A stretch of 64,000 nucleotides of DNA from Sulfurivermis sp040755915 (GCA_040755915.1 JBFLWM010000025.1:24376-88375), one strand, 5' to 3'; shown: positions 18,355 through 27,151, counted from the stretch's first letter. A program made the numbers and translations. The notes: generated by a model from the letters alone, not told the origin.

Positions 18355-18717
18355 TTATTCACAATCGCCGCCTGCCGCCTTGGGCGGACCGTCGGCGAAG
18401 GCCTTGTCGAGCATCTCGATGCGCAGCGTCACGTCACTGGCGCCGACGGCGATGCCTTTTTTCCACACCAGCGTGTAGCCGGACTTCTGCGCGCCGAGAT
18501 TGTATGTCCCCGGCGCGACGGTGAAGCGGAAGCTGCCGTCGGCGGCGCTGTAGATCGACTTGAGGATCTGGCTGGTGTCGGCGTTGACCAGCATGATCTG
18601 CGCCTCGGCGACGGCCTGGCCCTGTTCTTCCGCGACGCCGGAAAGGGTGGCGGCCTGCGCCTGGGTCGCCAGCGCGGCAGCAAGACAGGTGAACAACAGC
18701 GTGCGGGGTATGATCAT
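18355..18717 (-). CDS. Secreted protein with carboxypeptidase-regulatory-like fold
   Basis: 120 residues with a clear signal peptide (cleavage near ATQAQA-ATL, residue 22). The mature part has the beta-sandwich pattern of carboxypeptidase regulatory-like domains: a Gly-x-Val start, then AADGSFRFTVAPGTYNLGAQKSG, typical of this fold. A single cysteine lies near the C-terminus. It probably binds or stabilises something in the periplasm; no specific role can be given. It is flanked by palindromic repeats on both sides. Confidence 0.75.
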   Translation of the reverse strand: MIIPRTLLFTCLAAALATQAQAATLSGVAEEQGQAVAEAQIMLVNADTSQILKSIYSAADGSFRFTVAPGTYNLGAQKSGYTLVWKKGIAVGASDVTLRIEMLDKAFADGPPKAAGGDCE

Positions 18718-18733
18718 GGTTCAGCACAGATAT

Positions 18734-18759
18734 GTCGGGTTAGCGCAGCGTAACCCGAC
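18734..18759. repeat. Short palindrome GTCGGGTTA...TAACCCGAC
   Basis: Arms GTCGGGTTA-CGC and GCG-TAACCCGAC make a 26-base palindrome just upstream of the secreted-protein gene start. It may act in transcript ends or be a REP-like element. Confidence 0.65.
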
Positions 18760-18787
18760 AAACCAATAAGGCGCACCCTGCATTTCA

Positions 18788-19957
18788 TCAACGCAATGCC
18801 TGCTGCAGATCGGCGATCAAATCCTCCACATCCTCCAGGCCGACGGACAGGCGCAGCATGGCGCTGCTGATGCCGCGCCGGGTGCGCTCCTGTTCGGTCA
18901 GGCCGTGGTGGGTGGTGGTGACCGGCTGGGTGACCAGGCTCTCGACGCCGCCGAGGCTGGGCGCGATGGCGAACAGCTGGAACCGATCGGCCACCGCGGT
19001 GGCGGCGGCGGTGTCGCCGTCGATCTCGATGGTGAGCATGCCGCCGTAGCCGCTCATCTGCCCGGCGGCGATGGCGTGGCCGGGATGGCTCGGCAGGCCG
19101 GGGTAGAGCACGCGCTTCACGCGCGGATGACGCGCCATCGCTTCGGCGATGCGCTGCGCGCTCTCATTTTGCTGACGCACGCGCACGGTGAGCGAACGGA
19201 TGCTGCGCGCCAGCAGATTGCAGATCTCCGGCGCCGGTGTGGTGCCGAGATTCTTGCGCCAGTTGAACACCGGGCCGACGAGCTCCGCCCGACCCATCAG
19301 CGCGCCGGCGGTGAGGTCGCTGTGGCCGCCGAGGTATTTGGTGGCGCTGTGCACCACCAGGTCCGCGCCGAGGGCCAGCGGCTGCTGGTTCACCGGCGAG
19401 GCAAAGGTGTTGTCCACCGCGAGCAGCGCGCCGTGGGCGTGGACCTTTTGCGCCAGCACGCGCAGGTCGATGATCTCCAGCACCGGATTGGTGGGCGTCT
19501 CCAGGAACACCAGGCCGTAGTCGTCGGCGAGCAGGCCGTCGAGCCGCTCCAGTTCACTGCCGAGCAGCAGGGCGGTGCGGATGCCCAGTTGCGGCAGTTG
19601 ATCGGCGAGCAGTTCCAGCGTGCCGCCGTAGGCATCGCCGATGCAGATGACGCCGCGGCGGCCGTGGGTCAGGAACAGCGCGGACTCGGCGCCCATGCCG
19701 GAGCTGAAGGCCAGTGCCGCCTCGGCGTTTTCCAGCGCGGCGAGCTTGGCCTCCAGGCTCTGCACCGTGGGGTTGAGGCCGTAGCGGGTGTATAGGCTGC
19801 CGGGCCTGCGTCCGTCCACCACGTCGAGCAGGTCGGCGGTGGAGGGAAATTTGAAGGTGGTGCTGGTGTACAGCGGTGTGTGCGGGCTGCCGTGGGCATC
19901 GGGCAGTTCGCCGGCGTGTACGCAACGGGTGGAAAGTCCGTTCTTGTTGTCGTCCAT
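18788..19957 (-). CDS. Cystathionine gamma-synthase/lyase family PLP enzyme
   Basis: 389-residue trans-sulfuration enzyme of the Cys/Met metabolism family. Lys207 in HSATKYLGGHSD is the PLP lysine; LYTRYGLNPT (55-64) and LETPTNPVLEI (152-162) are conserved cofactor and substrate segments. The family includes cystathionine synthases, cystathionine lyases, homocysteine-forming sulfhydrylases and methionine gamma-lyase; sequence alone does not separate them. ATG 19957 is chosen because GGAG is eight bases upstream; a GTG three codons earlier overlaps the site. Confidence 0.88.
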   Translation of the reverse strand: MDDNKNGLSTRCVHAGELPDAHGSPHTPLYTSTTFKFPSTADLLDVVDGRRPGSLYTRYGLNPTVQSLEAKLAALENAEAALAFSSGMGAESALFLTHGRRGVICIGDAYGGTLELLADQLPQLGIRTALLLGSELERLDGLLADDYGLVFLETPTNPVLEIIDLRVLAQKVHAHGALLAVDNTFASPVNQQPLALGADLVVHSATKYLGGHSDLTAGALMGRAELVGPVFNWRKNLGTTPAPEICNLLARSIRSLTVRVRQQNESAQRIAEAMARHPRVKRVLYPGLPSHPGHAIAAGQMSGYGGMLTIEIDGDTAAATAVADRFQLFAIAPSLGGVESLVTQPVTTTHHGLTEQERTRRGISSAMLRLSVGLEDVEDLIADLQQALR

Positions 19958-19981
19958 CAACTTCACTCCTGCACGATCAAA

Positions 19982-20040
19982 GTAGGGTGCGCACCGCGCA
20001 CCATAATTCTGTATTTATCGGTGCGCGGTGCGCACCCTAC
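19982..20040. repeat. Large GTAGGGTGCGC palindrome
   Basis: Left arm GTAGGGTGCGCACCGCGCAC (19982-20001) is the exact inverse of the right arm ending at 20040, with a short AT-rich loop. It separates the trans-sulfuration gene from the molybdoenzyme operon. A short version is at 37633-37657. Confidence 0.8.
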
Positions 20041-20046
20041 GAATGC

Positions 20047-20352
20047 TCAACTCCACTCCGCCATGCAGCGTTCCAGCACCTCATCCAAGAGCATCTCCAG
20101 CCTGGGCGCGCCGGGATGAAACTCGTCCAGCACGCGGCCCAGGTCCTGCGGCGAGATGATCACGCCGTCGGCCGGCGCCACTGCCTGGCCGTTGATGAGT
20201 ATGGCAGGGGCGCGCAGTTCCGATTGTTGCGGCAGACGGCCAAACTGTTCGTCGCAGCGCGCGGCGGCATGTTCGGCGAGCGCAGCGCCGTAGGCCTGGT
20301 ACAGGCGGCAACGACCGCCGGGTGGGTTGTTGAGCAGCAGGGTGATTTCCAT
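20047..20352 (-). CDS. Small N-PPG-x-RC family protein, cytosolic copy
   Basis: 101 residues, no signal peptide. It starts MEITLLLNNPPGGRCRLYQA and later has APAILINGQAVAPADGV; the same framework (D/N-PPG-x-RC, then APAxxxxG) occurs in the two genes at 28087-28446 and 28464-28904, so the three are paralogues. A thioredoxin-like fold with one functional cysteine (Cys14) is plausible, but no function is known to me. It is the last gene of the molybdoenzyme unit, 11 bases after the glutamine amidotransferase gene. ATG 20352 has GAGGT upstream. Confidence 0.7.
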   Translation of the reverse strand: MEITLLLNNPPGGRCRLYQAYGAALAEHAAARCDEQFGRLPQQSELRAPAILINGQAVAPADGVIISPQDLGRVLDEFHPGAPRLEMLLDEVLERCMAEWS

Positions 20353-20363
20353 CGGTGACCTCG

Positions 20364-21161
20364 TCAGAGCTGTTTGGTTGATATATTGATGCATGCTCCA
20401 TGTGGCTTTCGCCCCTGGGCTGTATCCGGTGCGGTGGCGAGGCTCGCCAGAGTTACACCCTGCCGCAGCACCAGTAGCCGGTGCGGACCCAGCGGCCGCC
20501 AGTCAGTGGCAAAGGGCAGCGGCTCGCTGGCCACCACGGTCATGGCCGAGCCGCCGAGCGTCAGGGTTGAACCGTGCAGCCGATCGTGGGCATGGGCGAT
20601 CAACAGGTGGCCGTCAGTGAGCAAAAAGTTGAACTGGCCGTGGGTTGCCACCAGCCGGCTGGCGGCGGCCAGTGCGGCAAACCATTCCGTACCCGTTGCC
20701 GCCGCATCAGCGGGAAAGGCGCGGGCGATCTCCTGCAACAGGTAGCAGAAGATCTGTTCCGAATCGGTGACGCCATCGGTCTGGCACTCTTCCGTGCGAC
20801 AAAAGGAATCCGCTTCCATCGCCGCTTCCACCTTGCCGTTGTGGGCAAACCCCCATTGCCGGCCGCAACAGTGGCGTAGAAAGGGGTGGGTGTTCTCCAG
20901 GGTAAGCGCGGTGGGCGGATTGGCCTTGCGCACGTGGGCAATGAACATTTCTGCCTGGAGCGAACGGACCAGCTGCGCCAGGCGGGGGCTGTGGGCGCCG
21001 GCCTCGGGGGCCTTTTCCAGGGCGAATTCGTCCTGCCGGCGGTAATAAATGCCCCAGCCGTCCGGATTGTCGGCGGCCTCGCCGCCGCGCCGGGCAAAGG
21101 CGCTCAGCATGGCCGCCAGGGCCACCGGCCGTGCGCTGCTCATGCCCAGGAGTTCACACAT
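20364..21161 (-). CDS. Class II glutamine amidotransferase (YafJ/EgtC-like)
   Basis: 265 residues. The protein begins Met-Cys, giving the N-terminal nucleophile cysteine, and shows NPDGWGIYY (32-40), FIAHVRKA (73-80), NTHPF (89-93) and FAHNGK (104-109), the conserved Ntn-hydrolase motifs of this family. Family members cleave glutamine-type amide bonds; EgtC acts in ergothioneine synthesis. Its place between the gamma subunit (3-base gap) and the small N-PPG-x-RC gene suggests co-expression with the molybdoenzyme, but the substrate is unknown. Confidence 0.85.
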   Translation of the reverse strand: MCELLGMSSARPVALAAMLSAFARRGGEAADNPDGWGIYYRRQDEFALEKAPEAGAHSPRLAQLVRSLQAEMFIAHVRKANPPTALTLENTHPFLRHCCGRQWGFAHNGKVEAAMEADSFCRTEECQTDGVTDSEQIFCYLLQEIARAFPADAAATGTEWFAALAAASRLVATHGQFNFLLTDGHLLIAHAHDRLHGSTLTLGGSAMTVVASEPLPFATDWRPLGPHRLLVLRQGVTLASLATAPDTAQGRKPHGACINISTKQL

Positions 21162-21163
21162 GG

Positions 21164-22252
21164 TTATTCCTCACCGCCGCGCAGCGTGGCCAGATAGGCG
21201 GTAATGGCTTCCACAGCGGCGGGCGGCAGGTTCAGCTTCGGCATTAGCGAAGTTTGCCCGCTGCCGGGTGCGTGGTAAGTGGCACGGGGCAACACGAAAG
21301 CAGAGGGCTCCGCGATGGAGCGGCGCAGATAGCCAGGCCAGTGCAGGGCGCCGGCGCGAGTGAGGTCGGGACCGATGTCTGCGGCGGCCTGGCCGGGCAG
21401 GCGGTGGCAGGCGATGCAGCCGTGTTCGCGCACCAGGCGCGCGCCGTTTTGCGCAGCACCATGGCTGCGGCTTTCCTGCGCCAGGGCCGTCAGGCGCGCC
21501 CGGTCGGCGGTCCGGCGGGGATCGAGCAGCAGTTGCCAGGCGGACAGGCGTTTGCGGCCGTCGCGGCCGGCACCGGCGCCGTCCCATACGGCGACGGACA
21601 GCGGCAATGGATTGGCGGTGGCGGGCAGCGGGCCGCGGAGGGTGACGACCCAGCCGTCGGCCGTGCGCCGCGCCTCGACCGCAGGCGGAGTGTCGCCGTT
21701 GGCGGCGAGGGTGCCGAAGCCATGGGCCGCCAGGTTCTCGGCACCGCGGCCGGCGCGCCAGAACCACAGGCGCACCGGCCGCTGCGGCTCGCCCATGCCG
21801 ACGTAGGGCAGGGGGGGGGCGCCGTCAATGGCGAACTGCACCGCCACGGCGTCGGCAAAGCGGTCGGTGTGCGTTGTGCTGTAGCGGTCCTCGCCCGCAT
21901 CGGGCCAGGCGAGGCGCAGGGCGAGGCCCTCGCCGTCGCTGACGGCGCGCAGTTCGGCGGTGATGGCATCGCCTCCGTCCAGCCCCGGCGCGATGGCATT
22001 CTGCGGATGCAATATCACGCGTTGCGGCGGCACCTGCGCCCAGGCCGCATCGTCGCTGCCCGCGGGCAGGCGCCAGCGCTGCTCCAGTTCCAGCACGCGG
22101 CCGTCGGCGCGCAACGCCGCCAGCGCCGGATCGTCGGGCAGGCGCGGCGCGGTGCAGCCACTCAGCAATACGCCAACCATGGATCCAACCAAGAAACCTT
22201 TGCGCCCTTTGCGTCTTTGCGCCTTTGCGTTGAAGAGCTTTTCGCCGTTCAT
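21164..22252 (-). CDS. Molybdoenzyme gamma subunit: haem b domain fused to cytochrome c
   Basis: 362 residues. After a basic start comes a lipoprotein signal (VGVLLSGC, lipid cysteine near residue 33). The middle (about 50-260) resembles the haem b-binding gamma subunit of ethylbenzene, dimethyl sulfide and chlorate enzymes; the C-terminal 90 residues carry CIACH and a typical small cytochrome c ending (SLMPKLNLPPAAVEAITAYL). Electrons from the beta subunit could thus go through haem b to haem c in one anchored protein. ATG 22252 overlaps the beta-subunit stop (ATGA). Residues 7-18 (NAKAQRRKGRKG) are encoded by a dispersed chromosomal repeat. Confidence 0.82.
   Translation of the reverse strand: MNGEKLFNAKAQRRKGRKGFLVGSMVGVLLSGCTAPRLPDDPALAALRADGRVLELEQRWRLPAGSDDAAWAQVPPQRVILHPQNAIAPGLDGGDAITAELRAVSDGEGLALRLAWPDAGEDRYSTTHTDRFADAVAVQFAIDGAPPLPYVGMGEPQRPVRLWFWRAGRGAENLAAHGFGTLAANGDTPPAVEARRTADGWVVTLRGPLPATANPLPLSVAVWDGAGAGRDGRKRLSAWQLLLDPRRTADRARLTALAQESRSHGAAQNGARLVREHGCIACHRLPGQAAADIGPDLTRAGALHWPGYLRRSIAEPSAFVLPRATYHAPGSGQTSLMPKLNLPPAAVEAITAYLATLRGGEE
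22195..22232. repeat. GCGCAAAGACGCAAAGG-type repeat within coding sequence
   Basis: The plus strand reads CTTTGCGCC, CTTTGCGTC, TTTGCGCC, TTTGCG in series. This is the direct-repeat element common between genes of many proteobacteria (from memory). Here it encodes the basic N-region of the gamma-subunit signal peptide. Confidence 0.7.
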
Positions 22253-23241
22253 ACCACCTCCCGCGGCCGATCGAGGCGGAACATGTCGCCGTGACGGTAG
22301 GCGATGAGCAGGTCCATCAGCGCCGAGTTCTCGCCGCGGTTCTTCTTCGCCATTTCCGCGCGCAGGGTGTCGAGGGCCTTGCCTACGTCCGGGCCGAACA
22401 GTTGCGCCAGATACTCCTCCGGCACGCGCGGTGCGTCCAGGGGCCTGCCGTCCGGGCCGATCTGCGGCGGGCTCAGCGGCGGCACGTAGTAGACGTTGGG
22501 CTGGGTGCCGTACTCGGCGTGCAGCGGCAGTGCCACCTTCCATTCATTGACCAGACGGTGCACGGCACCGTCCCTGTCGTCGAGGAAGGCGACGTGGCGG
22601 GCGCGGCCGACACACTGGTAGGCGCAGGCCTGGGGCAGGCCCTTCTCCACCCGCGGGTAGCAGAAGATGCACTTTTCCGATTTGCCCGCCAGCGGGTTGA
22701 AGTAGATCTTCTTGTAGGGACAGGCGGCGACGCAGTAGCGGTAGCCGCGGCAGCGCTCCTGATCGATGAGGACGATGCCGTCCTCTTCGCGCTTGTAGAT
22801 GGCCTGGCGCGGACAGGCGGCGCGGCAGGCCGGGTTGGTGCAGTGGTTGCAAAGGCGCGGCAGGTAGAAGAAGTAGGCGTTGGGAAATTCGCCGGCGCCC
22901 TGGTCCTCGTCCCAGTTCGGCCCCCACTGCATTTCCTGCAGCGGGCGCAGCGGCTTCTCTCCTGCCTCGAACAGCGCCTGGTAGCCGAACTCGGCCGGGT
23001 AGCCGTAGTCCTCCTGCAGGCGCGGCAGGCGGCCGGGACGCAGTTGTCCGTTGTCCCAGCCGCCGCCGGCCTGTTCCCAGTCCTTGGGGAAGCCGAGGCC
23101 GGGGCGGGTCTCCACGTGATTCCAGTACATGAACTCGCGGCCGCCGTGATCGGTCCACTGCGACTTGCACGCCAGGGTGCAGGTCTGGCAGCCGATGCAC
23201 TTGTTGAGGTCGATGACCATGGCAAGTTGACGTGCTGTCAT
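22249..23241 (-). CDS. Type II DMSO-reductase-family beta subunit (4 Fe-S clusters)
   Basis: 330-residue iron-sulfur protein of the NarH/EbdB/DdhB/SerB type. Cysteine groups appear in order: CIGCQTCTLAC (15-25), CNHCTNPACRAACP (about 131-144), CRGYRYCVAACP (about 164-175), and a late set CIFC...CAYQC (about 190-211) that completes four clusters. No signal peptide, as expected for a subunit exported with its twin-arginine partner. It ends overlapping the gamma-subunit start. A repeat-rich gap of about 187 bases separates it from the alpha subunit. Confidence 0.88.
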   Translation of the reverse strand: MTARQLAMVIDLNKCIGCQTCTLACKSQWTDHGGREFMYWNHVETRPGLGFPKDWEQAGGGWDNGQLRPGRLPRLQEDYGYPAEFGYQALFEAGEKPLRPLQEMQWGPNWDEDQGAGEFPNAYFFYLPRLCNHCTNPACRAACPRQAIYKREEDGIVLIDQERCRGYRYCVAACPYKKIYFNPLAGKSEKCIFCYPRVEKGLPQACAYQCVGRARHVAFLDDRDGAVHRLVNEWKVALPLHAEYGTQPNVYYVPPLSPPQIGPDGRPLDAPRVPEEYLAQLFGPDVGKALDTLRAEMAKKNRGENSALMDLLIAYRHGDMFRLDRPREVV

Positions 23242-23297
23242 GGCCTAACTCCTTTCCGCCACAGAGGGCACAGGTGACACAGGGAAAACCTTTTGTA

Positions 23298-23384
23298 TCC
23301 GCGAATGGACGCAAATGGATCGGATGCGTGCACGGTCCCTCGCAGGTACGGAAATATTCGCGTCCATTTGCGTTCATTTGCGGA
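23298..23384. repeat. CGCAAATGAACGC-type inverted repeat inside the operon
   Basis: TCCGCGAATGGACGC (from 23298) and the inverse GCGTTCATTTGCGGA (ending 23384) flank a short centre. The same sequence family flanks the element at 32461-32744. It lies between the alpha- and beta-subunit genes and may form a processing or attenuation hairpin. A GCCACAGAGGGCACAG motif sits just before it (about 23257). Confidence 0.7.
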
Positions 23385-23428
23385 CTGATGGAGCTTTTCA
23401 GGCTCGACAGAGTGAGTGGTTACGTTGT

Positions 23429-26173
23429 TCACGCCTTCGCGACCTCCACCGAGGATTCGTGGGCGATCATGTTGCCGTCCCAGTTGGGGCTGAAGCTCAA
23501 ATGTCCCCAGTCGTCCACCAGCTCGGGCAGGGAGAGGATGGGGGCGACGGCGTTGTTGAGGCCCATGCGCTGTTCGAACTGGTGCGGTTCCCAGGCGTGG
23601 TCCATCACCACCGCGCCGGGCGGCACCGCCGGCATCAGTTTGGCGCGGGCGATGAATTCGCCCACGTCGTTGTACACGCGCACCCGCTCGCCTTCGCCGA
23701 CGCCGCGCTCGTGCGCCGTGGCCGGGTTGAGCCAGACGTAGGGTTCGCCCCGCTGCAGGCGCAACAGCTGCGCGTTGCTGCGCCACTGTGAATGGATGCC
23801 CCAGCGGGTGTGCGGGGTGTAGAAGGCGAGCGGGAAGCTGGGCGGGCGCAGCGGGCCCATGGCCGTGGGCACGGTCCAGCCGTGCTCACGGAACACCGGG
23901 TGATCGACGTAATACTGCTGGCGGCCGGAGTGGGTCTTGTAGGGCTCGCGCAGGTAGACGTTGCGCTCGAAGGAGTAGTAGGGGCGGTTGGCGTAGAGCG
24001 GCGAGTTGAAGCCGGCCTTTTCGTTGAGCACCACGAAGCCGTTGCGCGCGGCGTCCTCCGGTGTCCAGGGACTGATCGCCGGGACGTGTTCCATGATCCA
24101 GCGCACCACCGCCTCGTCGTCGCGCAGCTTGCCGCCGTCGGTGAATTCCTCCTCCAGCCGCGCCAGCTCGCGCAGCACCGGCGCGGCCTTGTCGCCCTGC
24201 TGCACCAGGAAATCCGGATCGGGGATGGCCTCGATGCCGTGTGCCTGCGCCGCCCTGGCGATGGCCGCGGAAAGCGCGGTGCAGATCTCCCATTCGGAAC
24301 GGGTCTCGCCCACCGGCTTGAGTCCCTCGGGCGGGATGGTGATGTTGCAGAAGCGGTGATAGCCCAGTTCGCCGCGCAGGTCCCAGGACTCGTAGTGGCT
24401 CTTCGCCGGCAGCACGTAGTCGGCCCACAGCGCGGTGGAGTCCATGCGATGGTTGACGTCGACGAACAGGTCGAGGGCGGCGAGCAGCCTGTCACGGTGC
24501 TGTGCCTCGCCCTTGTTGCGGCGGAACATGTTGTCGGCGAACAGCAGCAGGGCGTGCGGCGGGCCGAAATAGCTGGTGCCCAGGGCCAGTTTTTCCTGGG
24601 TCAGCCGCTCCACGTCGCTGGAGTCGTAGCCGGCGACGGCGCGCAGGTGCGCATCGGGGAAGTGGGTCTTCATGCCGGCCTGGCCCCCGCCGTTCAGCCA
24701 TTCGCTGAAGAAGCCGGAGGCGAAGCGCGCCGGCTTCGGGCTGGACAGCGGGCCGATGCCGCCCAGACTCCAGTTGTTCTCGGTGTCGAGGCCGCCGCGG
24801 TCGCCGGCGTGGCCGGTGAGGGCGCAGGCCAGGGCCGCGGCCCAGCAGGTCATGGTGCCGGAGACGTATTTGTGCAGGGCGAAGCCGATGTTGATGATCG
24901 CCTTGTCGGCAGCAGCCAGGTCGCGCGCCATGCGCTCCACCAGCTCCGGATGCACGCCGGTGATGGCGTGGGTCTCTCCCGGCGGATACTTGGCGGCCTC
25001 GGCCTGCACCTTTGCGAACACCGTGGTGACGGCGATCATCGAGCCGTCCTTGCCCTTCACCTGATGCCGGCCGCCCAGGGCCGGGCGCAGGCCCTCCAGG
25101 CGCAGCGTCTTCTTGAAGTGGCCCGGCGTGCCCGGCATCGGCTGTTCCTTGCCGGAGGCCTCGTCCCAGCAGTAGAACACGTCCTCCTTGCCGCGCTCGC
25201 GCAGGTCGCGGTGGCGCAGCAGCTCGCCGTTGTCCTCGCGCACCAGGAACGGCAGGTCGGTCTGCTCGCGGATGAAGTCTTCATCGATGAGCTTGTCGCG
25301 CAGCAGCACGTGCAGCAGTGACATGGCCAGGTAGGCGTCGGTGCCGGGTTTGATCGGCACCCAGTGGGTGGCGAACTTGCAACTGGCGTTGTAGTCCGGC
25401 GTGATGGTGTAGATGGTGGCGCCGTTGTAGCGCGCCTCGTTGAGGTAGTGGGCATCGGGGATGCGCGTGACGATGGGATTGATGGCCCACAGAATGATGG
25501 TCTTGGCCTCGAACCAGGCGTCGAGGGAGTGGCCGACGTTGGCGAGGCCGTAGGCCAGCGAGGCGCCGGTGAACATGTCGCCCACGGCGCTGGCCGGATA
25601 CAGGCGCTGCGCACCGAGCAGCGAGCCGAGGCGCAGCGGGCCGGCGCGCCGGCCCTGGGACAGGATGCCGGTGCCGGTGTAGACCATCAGGTCCGCCGGG
25701 CCGTGCTCGGCCAGGGTGGCGACGACCTGGTCGGCGATCTCGGCGCAGGCCTGCTCCCAGCTGATCCGTTCCCACTTGCCTTCGCCGCGCGCGCCGGTGC
25801 GCTTGAGCGGATAGAGCAGGCGATCGCCCTGGTACATCTCCTTGGAGTGGACGATGCCCTTGTTGCAGCCGCGCGGATTGGCGTCCGGAATGCGCGGATG
25901 GATCTGCGGATAGGCCGCCGACTGTTCCTCGCGGGTGACCTTGCCGTCCTTGGCGAATACGCGCCAGGCGCAGTTGCCCTGGCAGTTGGAGCAGTGGAAG
26001 GCAAAGCCCTGGGCGTCGCCGCGGCTGGCGCGGAATTCGCCGCGGTAGAAATCCTCCCACGCGCGATCCATTGTCGCCGGCGCCGCGTGGGCACGCAGCG
26101 CGGTGAGCGGCCCGCCGAAGGCCAGCGCCAGGCCGCAGTAGGTGGTGCCCTTCAGGAATTCACGGCGATCCAT
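23429..26173 (-). CDS. Type II DMSO-reductase-family molybdopterin catalytic subunit
   Basis: 914 residues with a twin-arginine signal (RREFLKG, 3-9), so periplasmic. The N-terminal cluster motif is His60-Cys64-Cys68-Cys103 (HCSNCQGNCAW then RGCNKG); the leading histidine marks the type II group that holds nitrate, selenate, chlorate, ethylbenzene and dimethyl sulfide enzymes, where Asp ligates molybdenum. Asp199 in VGDMFTG is the probable ligand. The substrate cannot be told from sequence; genes around it (rhodanese, TlpA, TauE-type permease, sulfide genes elsewhere) favour a sulfur compound. No TorD-like chaperone gene is adjacent. Confidence 0.88.
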   Translation of the reverse strand: MDRREFLKGTTYCGLALAFGGPLTALRAHAAPATMDRAWEDFYRGEFRASRGDAQGFAFHCSNCQGNCAWRVFAKDGKVTREEQSAAYPQIHPRIPDANPRGCNKGIVHSKEMYQGDRLLYPLKRTGARGEGKWERISWEQACAEIADQVVATLAEHGPADLMVYTGTGILSQGRRAGPLRLGSLLGAQRLYPASAVGDMFTGASLAYGLANVGHSLDAWFEAKTIILWAINPIVTRIPDAHYLNEARYNGATIYTITPDYNASCKFATHWVPIKPGTDAYLAMSLLHVLLRDKLIDEDFIREQTDLPFLVREDNGELLRHRDLRERGKEDVFYCWDEASGKEQPMPGTPGHFKKTLRLEGLRPALGGRHQVKGKDGSMIAVTTVFAKVQAEAAKYPPGETHAITGVHPELVERMARDLAAADKAIINIGFALHKYVSGTMTCWAAALACALTGHAGDRGGLDTENNWSLGGIGPLSSPKPARFASGFFSEWLNGGGQAGMKTHFPDAHLRAVAGYDSSDVERLTQEKLALGTSYFGPPHALLLFADNMFRRNKGEAQHRDRLLAALDLFVDVNHRMDSTALWADYVLPAKSHYESWDLRGELGYHRFCNITIPPEGLKPVGETRSEWEICTALSAAIARAAQAHGIEAIPDPDFLVQQGDKAAPVLRELARLEEEFTDGGKLRDDEAVVRWIMEHVPAISPWTPEDAARNGFVVLNEKAGFNSPLYANRPYYSFERNVYLREPYKTHSGRQQYYVDHPVFREHGWTVPTAMGPLRPPSFPLAFYTPHTRWGIHSQWRSNAQLLRLQRGEPYVWLNPATAHERGVGEGERVRVYNDVGEFIARAKLMPAVPPGAVVMDHAWEPHQFEQRMGLNNAVAPILSLPELVDDWGHLSFSPNWDGNMIAHESSVEVAKA

Positions 26174-26182
26174 GATGGGCTC

Positions 26183-27028
26183 CTAGCGCTCGATGGGGTG
26201 CGCCGGATCGGCGGACCACTCGTTCCAGGAACCGGGATAGACGCGCACCTTGTCGTAGCCGAGACGCGTGAGCGCGGCGAGGAGGAAGGTGGAACGGCCC
26301 AGTCCGCCGTTGCAGTAGGTGACGATCTCGCGCTCGGGGGTGAGCCCCGCCTTGTCCAGTGCCGCACGCATCGCAGCCGTATCCTTGAAGGTGTGCAGCT
26401 CACCGGCGAGGCGATCCCAGGGGAAGCTGACGGCGCCCGGGATATGGCCGGCCTGGCGCGCGCCGCCGCTGTCCTTGCCGCTGTATTCGGCGATGGAGCG
26501 GGCGTCCACCACGATGCGCCCTGGCGCACGCAGCTCGGCGCTGCGCAGCGCCCACTCCTTGCGCGGCTGCGGCTTGTACACCACCTTGTGCGGCGCCGGT
26601 GCCGCCTGGGTCAGCGGCCGGCCCTCGGCCAGCCACTGGCGGAAGCCGCCGTCGAGGATCTGCACCTGTTCGTGGCCGACGAAGCGCAGGATGTACCACA
26701 GCGCCGAGGCGGCGCGGCCGTTGCCGCTGTCGTAGACCACTACCGCGCTGTCGTTGCCGACGCCGAGGGCGCCCAGCTTGTTGGCGGCGAGCTGCGGGAA
26801 GACGGGCAGGCCGGTCTTGGCGTTCTCGTCGGCATCTTCCAGATCGAGGTAATGCAGATTCACCGCGCCGGGCAGGTGGGCGCGGGCGTAGTCCGACGGG
26901 CTCTCCGCGTCGATGAGGATCACCTGTCCCAGCCGCCCGGCCAGGGTCCCGGTGTCGATGAGAATTTCCGCCGCCGCGAGCGGACCGGCCAGCAGGCAGG
27001 CCACCAGCAGGCTGATGAGCTTGTTCAT
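26183..27028 (-). CDS. Secreted tandem rhodanese (SseA-like)
   Basis: 281 residues with a signal peptide (cleavage near LAAA-EIL, residue 20). Two rhodanese domains: in the first the active loop reads YDSGNGRA, with Asp100 where cysteine is expected, so it is a structural domain; in the second VTYCNGGLGRST keeps the catalytic Cys239. It should move sulfane sulfur in the periplasm. It lies 9 bases upstream of the molybdenum subunit gene, pointing to handling of the enzyme's substrate or product. Confidence 0.9.
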   Translation of the reverse strand: MNKLISLLVACLLAGPLAAAEILIDTGTLAGRLGQVILIDAESPSDYARAHLPGAVNLHYLDLEDADENAKTGLPVFPQLAANKLGALGVGNDSAVVVYDSGNGRAASALWYILRFVGHEQVQILDGGFRQWLAEGRPLTQAAPAPHKVVYKPQPRKEWALRSAELRAPGRIVVDARSIAEYSGKDSGGARQAGHIPGAVSFPWDRLAGELHTFKDTAAMRAALDKAGLTPEREIVTYCNGGLGRSTFLLAALTRLGYDKVRVYPGSWNEWSADPAHPIER

Positions 27029-27117
27029 CGCAACTCCTCCTGCGGGCTCGCCGGCCCGCTTGTTTTTTGTTTTGCCACAGAGGGCACCGTCGCTTGGCGT
27101 TGGTGGGACTGAGGCAC

Positions 27118-27151
27118 GAAGCCCAACATGCCCATCGTGTTGTTGGGCTTC
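27118..27151. repeat. Intergenic hairpin GAAGCCCAACA / TGTTGGGCTTC
   Basis: An 11-bp perfect inverted repeat with a 12-base loop lies between the TlpA and rhodanese genes. There is no T-run, so it is more likely a REP-like element or an mRNA processing site than a terminator. A CCACAGAGGGCAC motif like that near 23257 lies beside it (27075). Confidence 0.6.
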
